Source of the DNA: Bacteroidales bacterium
GTDB lineage: Bacteria; Bacteroidota; Bacteroidia; Bacteroidales; VadinHA17
Assembly (NCBI GenBank): GCA_016709865.1
Contig: JADJLX010000002.1
Location: 62,001-126,000 of the forward strand
DNA: 64,000 nucleotides
Direction: 5' to 3'
Under the pieces are notes generated by a model. That model did no database searches, had not been told where the DNA came from, and worked only from the letters and a program-made list of their open reading frames with translations. A program made the position numbers and the translations under genes. Of this stretch, positions 44,622-53,216 are shown piece by piece. Within the stretch, counting starts at the first letter, position 1. Each line of letters begins with the position of its first letter.

Positions 44622-44638
44622 TGCTACGACCACCTAAC
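44622..44638. repeat. direct repeat at left of the esterase unit
   Basis: TGCTACGACCACCTAAC followed by GG; the same 17 bases, followed by GCAGATGG, stand at 45620-45636. They are the leader-end and closing arms of one unit whose opening GTT is lost. Confidence 0.65.
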
Positions 44639-44702
44639 GGACTAATTTTAGTTTTGTACTTTTACAATTAAGTTCCTATGTTCCAAAAGAGACTATATTT
44701 CA

Positions 44703-45602
44703 ATGAAACACAACATGAAATACAAACTCCCAATTTTTTTGCTTCTAGTTGTGATAAGTTCCTTTACAGGATTAATTTATTCACAAGTTCCAGACAATGG
44801 ATATGTAATGCAAACCAAGGTTTATAAAACTATCCGATTGACAAAACTAAAACTGTACATCTTTCAGCCTTCTGTACGAAATGATATGGAAGAATTCCCT
44901 GCAATAGTATTTTTTCACGGAGGTGCTTGGTCTGGAGGACATGCTTGGCAGTTTATACCTCAGTGTAAGTATCTGGCTGAACGTGGGATGGTAGCAATAA
45001 GTGTCGAATATCGGGTCAGAAAGCGGCAGGGAGCTACACCATTTGAATGTGTGGCAGATGCGAAATCAGCCATTCGTTATGTACGAGCACACGCCAGTGA
45101 GTTTGGTATTGATGAAAATCGAATCGTAGCAGCAGGAGGAAGTGCCGGCGGTCACATGGCAGCATGTACCGCCTTGATAAAAGACTTTGATGAGACAACT
45201 GAAGAGTTGAGTATAAGCTCAGTACCAAATGCATTGGTGCTCTATAATCCTGTACTTGATGTGCCAGAGATAGTGAATAATTTACCAAAAAAGTTAATCA
45301 AAGCTTTCGCGGGTAGAGAGACAGAAATTTCTCCAATTCATCACCTATCCGTAGGGGTGCCACCAACAATCATATTCCATGGGACAGCAGATAATGCAGT
45401 GCCCTTTCATCAGGCTACCAGATTCTGTGAGACTATGAAAAAATATGACAATAATTGTGAAGTTGTCCCTTTTGAAGGACTCGGGCATGGTTTTTTCAAT
45501 TATTACAAAGGTGAAAATCCAACTTTCTTCTCGACAATGGAAGAAACAGATAAATTCTTGATTTCCATTGGATACCTGAAGGGATGGCCGATAATCAAAT
45601 GA
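44703..45602 (+). CDS. secreted alpha/beta hydrolase (BD-FAE/acetyl-xylan-esterase-like)
   Basis: 299 residues; the ATG at 44715 is an alternative start. Signal peptide to about residue 28 (GLIYSQ). Oxyanion-hole motif VFFHGGAWSGGHAW, nucleophile motif AAGGSAGGHMAAC (Ser in GGSAGG), Asp/His part DNAVPF and LGHGFFNYY. The set is that of the BD-FAE-like esterases that act on acetyl or feruloyl groups of plant polysaccharides, exported to the periplasm or surface. Full length. Carried between the two TGCTACGACCACCTAAC repeats, so it is a cassette gene. Confidence 0.88.
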   Translation: MKHNMKYKLPIFLLLVVISSFTGLIYSQVPDNGYVMQTKVYKTIRLTKLKLYIFQPSVRNDMEEFPAIVFFHGGAWSGGHAWQFIPQCKYLAERGMVAISVEYRVRKRQGATPFECVADAKSAIRYVRAHASEFGIDENRIVAAGGSAGGHMAACTALIKDFDETTEELSISSVPNALVLYNPVLDVPEIVNNLPKKLIKAFAGRETEISPIHHLSVGVPPTIIFHGTADNAVPFHQATRFCETMKKYDNNCEVVPFEGLGHGFFNYYKGENPTFFSTMEETDKFLISIGYLKGWPIIK

Positions 45603-45633
45603 TAAAATGATTTTAATATTGCTACGACCACCT

Positions 45634-45739
45634 AACGCAGATGGTTGGGGTAATAAACTCGTCACAATTTTTGCCTGGTGACGTGACAGTTTTCACTCTT
45701 CAGCCGGGATGGTAAAAATTGCGCAACCGCAGAGCCGTT
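45634..45739 (+). repeat. compact attC-like block 23 (106 bp)
   Basis: Left AACGCAGATGGTTGGGG then TAATAAACTCGTCACAATTT; right AAAAATTGCGCAACCGCAGAG then CCGTT. Both ends and the CAATTTTTGCC/GGTAAAAATTG stem are present; the second branch is gone. This size is within that of classical attC sites. Confidence 0.72.
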
Positions 45740-45794
45740 AGCCTTCATGAGATCGAGAATTAGCAGAAGATTTACATTCGTTCCAAACTTTAAC

Positions 45795-46109
45795 TTAAAA
45801 ATTTAAATCAGCCATCATCAAGTTTATTTTATCAAATATCTCACCTACACCAAGAACTGCAATAAAGATAAAAATGCCGACAAGAACTTTTGCTAAAATC
45901 GCCAATCTAGGACCAATTGAAATACGCGAAACTTTTTTTGTCAGCATAATTAATATATTCACTGGCAGAAAGTAAAATACCGATACAATAATCAAGAAAA
46001 TTCCAAAAAACGGATCGTTCCCCCAAAATGTATTGATTATGCCCGCCAAAAAGGTAGCAGTTCCGAAAATCCAACTGAATGTTTTCCCGATAATAGATAA
46101 GCTGTTCAT
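45795..46109 (-). CDS. small membrane protein (104 aa)
   Basis: 104 residues with three hydrophobic segments (about 9-30, 34-56, 70-90) and a positively charged loop (MLTKKVSRISIGPR). No family recognised. It begins ATGAACAGC and is on the minus strand. A GTTAGCCTTCATGAG arm precedes its end at 45737, but no matching closing arm is seen. Confidence 0.65.
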   Translation of the reverse strand: MNSLSIIGKTFSWIFGTATFLAGIINTFWGNDPFFGIFLIIVSVFYFLPVNILIMLTKKVSRISIGPRLAILAKVLVGIFIFIAVLGVGEIFDKINLMMADLNF

Positions 46110-46230
46110 AATGCTAATTTTTTAAATTATTACTTTATTATAACTTAGAATAATACAAAGAACTTTGTGCTACAAAGCTAAAAATATATTGTGAGTTTCA
46201 AAGTGATTAAGACAAATAAAATATCACGAA

Positions 46231-46500
46231 ATGCAAACACGGACAGTAGCAATTATTTTTTTTGTCACGGTTTTTGCGTTATATTCCTGCATCGGAGAGA
46301 ATTTATCATGTCCGTAAACCCGGATTGGTGCATCTGCCGGCTATTAAATCCTGCACCATAAGTTAATCCTGGCATCGTTCATGTTTGCACCACGATACTT
46401 CATCAGGCAAAAAACCACGCCCTGGTTCGCTCCCATATGGCCTTATTAAATGACTGATCCCCACTATATTTCCTGCCTGCGGCCTTAGGTGGACTCACCA
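46231..46500 (+). repeat. degraded type VI block
   Basis: AACACGGACAGTAGCAATTA then TTTGTCACGGTTTTTGCG; right half GGCAAAAAACCACGCC at about 46405. Related to the interrupted block at 37226/38624 and to 49810. Right terminus not identified. Confidence 0.55.
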
Positions 46501-46529
46501 ACAAAAACACCTGTTACCGGCAGACCGAT

Positions 46530-46617
46530 AGTATTTATGCGCGGTCCGCTCCTGCCGGGACAGTTTACTTATAGTGTGACAATTATGTAACCCTTGACAG
46601 ATCGCACAAATGCTAAC
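46530..46617. repeat. degraded leader hairpin
   Basis: GTATTTATGCGCGGTCCGCT and CACAAATGCTAAC at the ends, CTCCTGCCGGGACAGTTTAC inside; compare 12829-12920. The opening GTTAGC has become GATAGT. Confidence 0.5.
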
Positions 46618-46781
46618 GAAAAAGGCAAGGACTCCACAGCAACAAGTATTCAAAACACATAATAAATTTGCTTTTGCACGATTTTGGCAATCACTCACCG
46701 ATGACACTGACTTTGAACAATTTCGAATGATTCTTTCTACAAATATTTATTAATTTCGCACTATACAACTAAGAAACTATC

Positions 46782-47309
46782 ATGGCAGATAAATCAAAAA
46801 AAAGAAGAGACATCAAACCAGCTTTACTAATAATTGATGTCCAAAATAGATATCTAACATCTATCGCACAAAGAGACAAGGAACTTGCATTTTTCTTCAT
46901 TAATCTTTTAATTGATCTCTTTAGAAAACATGATTTTCCAATCATCCGTATTTACCACAGTAATAATGAAACCGGACAATTACCAAATTCTGAAGAATTC
47001 GAATATCCAGATACAATTAAAATTAAATCAGAAGACACTCAGGTTATCAAAACATATTCTGACAGTTTCAACAAAACAATACTTGATGATATTCTAAAGA
47101 AAAAAGGCTGTAATACAGTGTTCCTTTGCGGTTTTAGTGCCATAGGTTGTGTATTGGCTAGTAAAATTGGAGCTCAGAACCATGATTATAAGGCTTTTAT
47201 TGTCAAAGATGCCATTATGAGTCATGATTCTGAGTACACAAAGAATGTTCAGGTAATGTTTGACGCTATCAGTTATGACGCAATCGAGCTAATTCTTGAT
47301 AACTGCTAA
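46782..47309 (+). CDS. isochorismatase-family cysteine hydrolase
   Basis: 175 residues, cytoplasmic. Asp in ALLIIDVQNRYL (about residue 20), Lys in QVIKTYSDSFNKT (about 88), nucleophile Cys in LCGFSAIGCVLAS (about 123); this is the D-K-C triad of the family. VKDAIMSHD follows as the usual late loop. Substrates in this family include isochorismate, nicotinamide and N-carbamoyl compounds; the present one cannot be named. Full length. Unit closes with CACAAATGCTAAC at 47449. Confidence 0.88.
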   Translation: MADKSKKRRDIKPALLIIDVQNRYLTSIAQRDKELAFFFINLLIDLFRKHDFPIIRIYHSNNETGQLPNSEEFEYPDTIKIKSEDTQVIKTYSDSFNKTILDDILKKKGCNTVFLCGFSAIGCVLASKIGAQNHDYKAFIVKDAIMSHDSEYTKNVQVMFDAISYDAIELILDNC

Positions 47310-47448
47310 ATCAGTTCCACAAAAACTATATCAAAAAACAATACCTAGATAAATCCTGCCCATAATCCAGGACTGAAAACCGTGACAAATTTCAGTTATT
47401 GTGACAAGTTCTTCATATCGGGACAGTTTTAATCTAGGCACAAATGCT

Positions 47449-47640
47449 AACCCGGATGGTTGGGGTAATAAACTTGTCACAATTTTTGCCTGGTGACGTG
47501 AACGCCAGCCGAGCAAAAACTGCAAGTAATTCAGGGGCCCGAACGCTCCTTTTTCTTTTGATCATTTTATCATCTTGCCAATTTTCGGAGCCGGCCATCC
47601 CTGACAAATCCTGCTCACTAATGCTCACTCATGCTAACGA
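47449..47640 (+). repeat. truncated block 24 (type II with insert)
   Basis: AACCCGGATGGTTGGGG, then the same insert as block 10 (GCCAGCCGAGCAAAAACTGC). After about 47580 it runs into TCACTAATGCTCACTCATGC TAACG-like sequence, and the right half is missing; pieces of that half are at 48650-48770. Confidence 0.66.
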
Positions 47641-47816
47641 CAAAGCCAGATAACGGCTTAACCCTGACTTACAGACTTTTAAATCTAAAATCAATCTCCT
47701 TGAAAAATCTAATTTGACTATCCAAATCACATTAATCTGCAGATTAAAAAAATTTAAAACAGGTAAAATATTATTGTAGAATATTAACTTTAGGTAACTG
47801 AAAATACTATCGAAAT

Positions 47817-48497
47817 ATGAAGAAAATATTAATAGCTATAATGATTCTCCTGACTTATTTGATGAATGGGAAAAGTCAGTCAATTCAAATTTCTGATCCT
47901 ACCTTAGGAAATAAAAAGGCAGAATATCTAAAGGGAGATCTTAATAAATTTTTTGCCCGCAGGGTTCTTTACCCTAGAGAAGGGTCATCGCCAAAGATAG
48001 AGGGTGATGTAGTTCTTTCGTGTACCATTACAAAGGAAGGCAAACTCACCAGCTTAGCAGTGGTAAGCTCTCCGGATATTTCTCTATCTAACAGTTCATT
48101 AGTCGCAATAAATGATCTGGAAAAGGAATGGAGTCCTGCTAAAATAAATAATATACCAATTGACAAAAACTATCTGTTCATTTTCAGGTATAGAATTTAC
48201 AAAAACACACAACCTATTGATTATAATAAAAATGCTAAAAGATATTTTGAAAAACAAAAGTATGAAAAAGCTTTAAAGCTCTACAATGAGGCAATTACAG
48301 ACAACCGGTTTAATTTTGAGTTTTACGAATCAAGATCTAAAGTAAAGGAAGTCCTTGGTGACATGGACGGTGCTAAAAGTGATAAATTAATCTCATCACA
48401 GTACAATGACCAAATAATGTCAATAATCAATATTTCCGCATTCAGCATTACCAGAACGATAACAGGTAGCAGAATTGAATCTAGGAGAGTTGAATAA
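47817..48497 (+). CDS. periplasmic TonB C-terminal-like protein with TPR-like tail
   Basis: 226 residues. Signal peptide about 1-20 (ends NGKSQ). Residues about 35-125 match a TonB_C domain: KFFARRVLYPREGSSPKIEGDVVLSCTITKEGKLTSLAVVSSPDISLSNSSLVAINDLEKEWSPAKINNIPI, the usual 'yP-x-x-a...G-x-V-x-v-x-f-x-v-x-x-dG-x-i-x-v-x-v' order. Residues about 140-200 look like a TPR unit (ARRYFEKQKYEKALKLYNEAITDN). No N-terminal TM anchor of true TonB, so an accessory role is likelier. Confidence 0.8.
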   Translation: MKKILIAIMILLTYLMNGKSQSIQISDPTLGNKKAEYLKGDLNKFFARRVLYPREGSSPKIEGDVVLSCTITKEGKLTSLAVVSSPDISLSNSSLVAINDLEKEWSPAKINNIPIDKNYLFIFRYRIYKNTQPIDYNKNAKRYFEKQKYEKALKLYNEAITDNRFNFEFYESRSKVKEVLGDMDGAKSDKLISSQYNDQIMSIINISAFSITRTITGSRIESRRVE

Positions 48498-49010
48498 TAA
48501 AATTATATACAGACTAATATAAATAGATTCTCAACAACCTAACAACAAACCAGTATTCCTATTAAATCTAAGGATTTTTATTCTCCTAAATATCCTTAAC
48601 TGATAATGACATACGGACAGCTTAACCATGACTGGCAGACATAAAAATCTATCACCTGACAATTTTCTTCCCTTTTACAAATCTCTCATCCCTACGCTCA
48701 GCTGACTGGATTGCTTTATCTTGGCGTGACAGGTTTCACTCATCTGTCGGGATTTAAAAACTCCGGCGCCTAACACAGATGGTAGGGATAATAATCTTTT
48801 TCTACCCCAACCGCCGAACTGTTAGCGATCATTCTCAATAACAATTTGAAATTTAGTTATATCCACCAGATATACACACATGCAATTTGACCGTTGGCCT
48901 ATATGAACAGTGACAACCATCACACAGAAAAATAAAAAGAAATAAATATATATTCATTAAATATTTTTTGATATTTATTACATATATATTGTTTATCAAT
49001 AATTTTTTAT
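48498..49010. other. gene-free stretch with block fragments
   Basis: Right half of a block-10-like element (CCTACGCTCAGCTGACTGG at about 48690; GGCGCCTAAC at 48765), the compact hairpin 48772-48823, then AT-rich sequence into the promoter at 48989. No gene. Confidence 0.5.
48772..48823 (+). repeat. minimal block 25 (52 bp)
   Basis: AACACAGATGGTAGGG at the left and CTACCCCAACCGCCGAACTGTT at the right, without inner branches. The smallest AAC...GTT element in the window; a deletion product. Confidence 0.58.
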
Positions 49011-49018
49011 TATCTTTG
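48989..49018 (+). promoter_or_regulatory. Bacteroidota-type promoter
   Basis: TTG at 48989-48991, 19-bp gap, TATCTTTG at 49011-49018, then 25 bp to the ATG. A textbook match. Confidence 0.65.
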
Positions 49019-49043
49019 AGCCATAATTCTAATCTTAAGTATT

Positions 49044-49580
49044 ATGACAAAAAGAAACAATCTCGTATTTATAGGCCTTCAAATAATTGGCTGGATCATA
49101 TTCGTTGGCTTGTGCATCGAAGCCGGAGCACTTATAGTTAATTTTGTTTTGAGTCTCTTCAATCCTGAAGTTGTCCATAACCTTTATCAGAAGCTGGACC
49201 TCAGTCAAATTTATAATACTAACATTTGGGTGTATTTCGGTATGTACGGTTTTATCCTGACAATCTCGATTTCAAAGGCATATCTGTTCTATGTAGTAAT
49301 AATGCTTTTACATAAACTTGATTTGGAGAAACCATTCAATACTTATGTTGCCGACCAGTTTAAAAAAATCAGTTATATCACTCTCGAAATAGGGATAATT
49401 AGTTTAATAGCCCGTGAAATATCACAAAGTATGGTTCATTACGGATTAGAACCTGGCACGCTGGATAAATTCTGGGAAGATGGCAGTGCATTTTTATTAA
49501 TGGCAGCTGTAGTTTATGTTCTGGCTACTATTTTTTCGAGAGGAGTTGAAATCCAGAATGAAAACGATTTAACTGTATAA
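49044..49580 (+). CDS. DUF2975 membrane protein
   Basis: 178 residues with four hydrophobic segments (about 9-35, 65-88, 110-130, 145-165). DUF2975 pattern: KAYLFYVVIMLLHKLDLEKPFNTYVADQFKKISYITLEIGII and AAVVYVLATIFSRGVEIQNENDLTV. It is nearly always paired with a small YozG-like HTH gene, which follows after 3 bp here. Function unknown; membrane partner of the regulator is inferred. Confidence 0.9.
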   Translation: MTKRNNLVFIGLQIIGWIIFVGLCIEAGALIVNFVLSLFNPEVVHNLYQKLDLSQIYNTNIWVYFGMYGFILTISISKAYLFYVVIMLLHKLDLEKPFNTYVADQFKKISYITLEIGIISLIAREISQSMVHYGLEPGTLDKFWEDGSAFLLMAAVVYVLATIFSRGVEIQNENDLTV

Positions 49581-49583
49581 GCC

Positions 49584-49811
49584 ATGCCAATCATAGTAAA
49601 CTTGGATGTAATGATGGCGCGACGAAAGATGTCGCTCAATGAGCTGTCGGGGAAAGTTGATTTAACCCTGTCTAATCTTTCTATTCTAAAAACCGGAAAA
49701 GCAAAAGCAATCAGGTTTACGACCCTTGAAGCTATTTGCAATGCGTTAGACTGTCAGCCAGGTGATATTCTGGAATACAGAGAAAATGATAATAAAAAAG
49801 CGATCAGTTAA
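49584..49811 (+). CDS. YozG-like HTH transcriptional regulator
   Basis: 75 residues, essentially a single HTH domain: MPIIVNLDVMMARRKMSLNELSGKVDLTLSNLSILKTGKAKAIRFTTLEAICNALDCQPGDILEY, which is the typical length and shape of regulators partnered with DUF2975. It probably represses its own operon. The stop is at the AAC of a block remnant (49810). Confidence 0.93.
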   Translation: MPIIVNLDVMMARRKMSLNELSGKVDLTLSNLSILKTGKAKAIRFTTLEAICNALDCQPGDILEYRENDNKKAIS

Positions 49812-49880
49812 CACGGGCAATATGGGCATATTGTTTGTCACACTTTGACTCAAAAGCGAGGTCCCGGGATCGCACGCAAC
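49810..49880 (+). repeat. block remnant (type VI)
   Basis: AACACGGGCAATATGGGCAT then TTGTTTGTCACACTTTGACT, followed by AAAGCGAGGTCC and GGGATCGCACGCAAC, which is also in the leader of the duplicated unit (7126). Confidence 0.5.
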
Positions 49881-49942
49881 ATATTGGAATTTTTATTAAA
49901 TTTCAAACTGGATTCAAGTGTTCATTACAAAACAGTTAAAAT

Positions 49943-50149
49943 ATGAGAAAATTCAGGTTAATTATTGCTGGCCTTTCTTTTGCATTATTAGTTTCAAATC
50001 TGTTTTTCATCGATTATCAGGACCTGATTTCAAAATCGAATATGGGACCCTTTCTGGGTATGCTTTCACTGTCATTTACTATTCTCGCAATGTTTTTATC
50101 AAACAGACATGAGGCGAAGAATTCAAAGAGCATTATAAAACCTAAATGA
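49943..50149 (+). CDS. small membrane protein (68 aa)
   Basis: 68 residues; hydrophobic segments about 5-22 and 34-50, basic tail. It begins MRKFRLIIAGLSFALLVSNLFFIDYQDLISKSNMGPFLGMLSLSFTILAMFLSN, the pattern of small uncharacterised proteins of Bacteroidota. Function unknown. It lies just before the last recognisable block remnant of the array (50200). Confidence 0.65.
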   Translation: MRKFRLIIAGLSFALLVSNLFFIDYQDLISKSNMGPFLGMLSLSFTILAMFLSNRHEAKNSKSIIKPK

Positions 50150-50199
50150 CACAGGACAAATTCGTACCTGCATGACAGTTTAAAATTAGCACTTAATCT

Positions 50200-50300
50200 A
50201 ACCTGGATGGTATAGGTATTCTCATTCGCCAGCCAACAGGCCATTGTATGGATAACTGAAATTAAAACTTGTCATAATCTTTGCCTGGTTCCGTAAAACC
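50200..50300 (+). repeat. last block remnant of the array
   Basis: AACCTGGATGGTATAGGT then ATTCTCATTCGCCAGCC; at about 50265 AAACTTGTCATAATCTTTGCC, a type II piece. No right end. 50300-50569 contains no gene or repeat that I can see. Confidence 0.5.
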
Positions 50301-50569
50301 CAATTACACTTTTATGCCCTTTTAATAAGCTCTATCCCCCACTGTTTCTGATCAGATAAAAGTCTTACCTGACACATTTGCCCATCGACATTAGTTTTTA
50401 ATTACTGAAACTTTCCTATTTTTACTACAGAAACCTTAGCAAAGAAATTGATTCTGTCATGTTTCATATACATGAGTTGGCCACCATTTAATTTATAGCT
50501 GAATTGCAGTGATTAAATAAATTGTTAGCAGAAGAAGTTTATGTGTATTCATTTATTCAGTTTTAGAAT

Positions 50570-51301
50570 ATGGAAAATAATATTACCAGACACACCCTCT
50601 TAAAGTCAATAGCCTTGCATCTTTTACCGGGAATACTGGGCGGAATAGCTTATTATATTTTAAGCCCGATTGTAAAGGCAAATGGTTTTCCAACACTTAT
50701 GGCACTTATTATTTCTGGTACAGTCATTTTAATTCCTTTTGAATTAGGGTTCTTAATCTACCAGAAGAAAGTGACTTCTTAGAATCTCTTTAAAGGTGTA
50801 ATTCAATATTTTAAACCTATCCCATTTTGGCAATATCTTTTATTCATCCCATTGATTATTGTAATTGCCGGTGTTCTGTTTAAAATACTCGGTTTTACTT
50901 CGACATTTCTCATGACTTTTTTCAATTGGCTGCCTGCTGATACAATTATTGACATGGGATTGGATTCTACACTGACAAAATCAAAGCTTCTATTCACATA
51001 TCTTCTCTTTCTTCCCATTATGGTCTTGGTCGTACCAATTATTGAAGAGTTTTATTTCAGAGGATACCTTTTACCAAGAATGCCAGACAGCCTGAAAGGC
51101 TGGACAGAAATAACACACAGTGGATTATTTGCACTATATCATACCTGGACGCCATGGATGATTGTCGTTCGCACATTTGGTGTATTACCCTTAATATATC
51201 TGGTAAAAAGAAAAGAAAACCTGTTTCTTGGTATCGGAGCCCACTGCCTTTTAAATTTAATTGATTTTATAACAGGAGTATTAATTGTACTTAAAATGTA
51301 G
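50570..51301 (+). pseudogene. CPBP-family intramembrane protease with in-frame stop
   Basis: Residues before and after the TAG at 50780-50782 are in the same frame: ...GFLIYQKKVTS, stop, NLFKGVIQYFKPIPFWQYLLFIPLI.... The downstream part holds all three CPBP motifs: EEFYFRGYLLPRM (EE-x(3)-R), LFALYH (F-x(3)-H) and AHCLLNLIDF (H-x(3)-N). Complete length with the stop read through is 243 residues, six to eight TM segments, typical of type II CAAX protease-like proteins. A single-base substitution or sequencing error; a fresh start at 50852 would lack the first membrane segments. Confidence 0.78.
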
Positions 51302-51387
51302 TAAAAACTTTCTCCTTCTCAATTCATTTATAGCATTCAGAATTTCCTTCCGATGCCATTCATAATAAAACAAATCTTAAATCATCA

Positions 51388-52099
51388 ATGAATTCGAAAA
51401 TAATACCATCTATATTTCTTCTGCCAAGCCGGCTAGTGTTATTTCTGGTTTTTCAGCTATTAATTGCACTCCTGTTAAGTTCTTTTGAGCAATCAGTAAA
51501 ATATTGGTTATTATCAGCATCAGTAACAAACCTTTTTAGTATTATCTTTTTAATATATGTCTTTAAGTCGGAGGGACTCCGTTTTCTGGATTTGTTTAGA
51601 GTAGACAAAACCTCATTTAAAAAAGACATCCTTTTATTTTTAGGTCTTACCCTGGTTTGTGGCCCGGTGTTTTTTTTCCCTAATTACTATCTTAGCATCT
51701 GGCTGTGGGGAGATTCGGCTGTTCCATATAACATGATGTTTAACCCAATCCCGCTTCCATTGATATATGTTTTATTGGTCTTGTTTCCTGTTACTATTGC
51801 ATTTGGAGAATTAGCAACTTACTTTGGCTATATTATGCCTGCGCTAAAAAAACAACTGAATAAAAAGTGGTTAGCAGTCTTCTTCCCTGTATTATTTTTA
51901 TCTGCCCAGCATTGTACATTGCCTTTTATTCCAGACTTGAAATTCTTAATATACAGGCTTTTAATGTACTTACCCTTCGCCTGTCTGATTGGCATCACCC
52001 TCTATAATCGTCCCAAAATTATTCCCATATTTTGCAATCATGCATGGCTTACTCGACATGGGAACTGTGATGGTCCTTCTTGAAATAAGTAATAGTTGA
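51388..52099 (+). pseudogene. second CPBP-like membrane protein, frameshift near the end
   Basis: The frame from 51388 runs to 52083, but near 52035 the sense changes to a frame reading FAIMHGLLDMGTVMVLLEISNS and stopping at 52097-52099. With this, the three CPBP motif positions are AFGELATYFGYIMPAL, LSAQH and MHGLLDMG. Motif 1 has only one Glu (GE), so catalysis is doubtful. About 237 residues, seven TM segments. Shift at the end is probably an indel error. It follows the first CPBP gene by 87 bp. Confidence 0.65.
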
Positions 52100-52335
52100 A
52101 AAACTCAGAATTCAAATATTATAAGTATATCAGAACGATACAGCTGAAATCAATACATAAACCATATAACCCTAAATATTTTATCATCAAGCAGTTTGAT
52201 CTTTCAGACCGTATTATGGTGGCGAAACGAAAAAATAGAAAAGTCATCTGTCATTATAACAAAAAAAGACTATCAGAATCCTCAAAAACCGACCTGCTGA
52301 ACAATGGCGATAGCTTCTTGTTGTATATAGAATAA
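52096..52335 (+). CDS. small protein of unknown function (79 aa)
   Basis: 79 residues starting at TTG 52096 and overlapping the corrected stop of the previous gene (TTGA), a typical translational coupling. KYIRTIQLKSIHKPYNPKYFIIKQFDLSDRIMVAKRKNRKVICHYNKKRLSESSKTDLL is basic and mixed alpha/beta. No domain recognised. It is followed 21 bp later by the CDF-like gene. Confidence 0.5.
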   Translation: MKNSEFKYYKYIRTIQLKSIHKPYNPKYFIIKQFDLSDRIMVAKRKNRKVICHYNKKRLSESSKTDLLNNGDSFLLYIE

Positions 52336-52355
52336 AAACCTATCTTCCGGAAATT

Positions 52356-52988
52356 ATGGATAAACATAGGCTTTATAAATATGCCTGGTATCTTGCCCTT
52401 TTCACAATCTTCTATAACATACTGGAGGGTCTGTTTTCAGTATACTTTGGTTATACCGATGAAAGTTTAACTCTGTTGGGTTTCGGTTTTGACAGTTTTA
52501 TAGAAGTTCTTTCAGGAGTAGGTATTGCTCATATGATAATACGAATCAGGAATAACCCAAATGGCAGCAGGGATGATTTTGAACGGACAGCATTAAAAAT
52601 AACCGGTGTTTCATTTTATATACTCACAGCAGGTCTGGTTATTTCAAGTGCTTATAATATTGTTACAGATCATAAGCCTGTAACGACTCTTTGGGGAATT
52701 ATAATCTCCCTGTTATCGATAGTCGTTATGTTACTGCTTGTTTATGGCAAAAGGAAAATCGGAAAGGAACTCAATTCGAATGCGATAATTGCAGATGCAG
52801 AATGCACACAGGTATGCATCTATATGTCAGTTATCGTTTTAATTGCCAGTGTAACATACGAACTATTTAAAATACCATACATCGATTCTATCGGCACACT
52901 CGGGCTGGCTTATTATTCATTCAAAGAAGGCAGGGAGTGTTTTGAGAAGGTTAAAACAGGGAACCATTGCTCCTGCAGTATAAAATAA
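52356..52988 (+). CDS. CDF-like cation transporter membrane domain
   Basis: 210 residues, six TM segments. It has ILEGLFSVYFGYTDESLTLLGFGFDSFIEVLSGVGIAHMIIRI (TM1-2 region, with the CDF-like FGFDS-x-IE) and LNSNAIIADAECTQVCIYMSVIVLIAS (TM5 with the second D-x-x-x-C). It lacks the C-terminal cytoplasmic domain. The C-terminal GNHCSCSIK could bind metal. Probably a divalent cation transporter or sensor of the CDF superfamily; the substrate is not known. Confidence 0.82.
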   Translation: MDKHRLYKYAWYLALFTIFYNILEGLFSVYFGYTDESLTLLGFGFDSFIEVLSGVGIAHMIIRIRNNPNGSRDDFERTALKITGVSFYILTAGLVISSAYNIVTDHKPVTTLWGIIISLLSIVVMLLLVYGKRKIGKELNSNAIIADAECTQVCIYMSVIVLIASVTYELFKIPYIDSIGTLGLAYYSFKEGRECFEKVKTGNHCSCSIK

Positions 52989-53025
52989 TGAACTAAGAAA
53001 GGTCTTGATCGGATTATGCTCACTT

Positions 53026-53214
53026 TTATAAGTAGTCAGAAAACCTCTGATCAATATGCTGGTTAAACCATTTATCGACAACGGATCTTTTAAATCTCCA
53101 CTCCTTTCCCAGTTTTGCCGCCGGGATTTTTCCATTCTGAGCCCATGTGTAAATGGTTTGCGGCTTTAGCTTTAAATACTTTGCTACTTCCTCAATCGTC
53201 ATAATTTCATCCAT
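53026..53214 (-). CDS. excisionase/MerR-type HTH DNA-binding protein
   Basis: 62 residues; MTIEEVAKYLKLKPQTIYTWAQNGKIPAAKLGKEWRFKRSVVDKWF is the HTH_17 (excisionase family) motif. It starts 2 bp after the end of the gene at 53217-54047 and is translated after it on the minus strand. Such domains are used as adaptors or regulators as well as in excisionases; nothing else of an integrative element is nearby. Confidence 0.9.
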   Translation of the reverse strand: MDEIMTIEEVAKYLKLKPQTIYTWAQNGKIPAAKLGKEWRFKRSVVDKWFNQHIDQRFSDYL

Positions 53215-53216
53215 CC

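Noticed and set aside
43993..46109. Minus-strand genes as inverted cassettes
   Set aside because: Neither the secreted protein at 43993 nor the membrane protein at 45795 has matching arms on both sides in inverted order; they are better seen as chromosomal or decayed surroundings.
53026..53214. Excisionase as sign of an integrative element
   Set aside because: The HTH_17 protein is coded right behind a Yip1-like gene, a common chromosomal pair; no integrase or attachment site is nearby.
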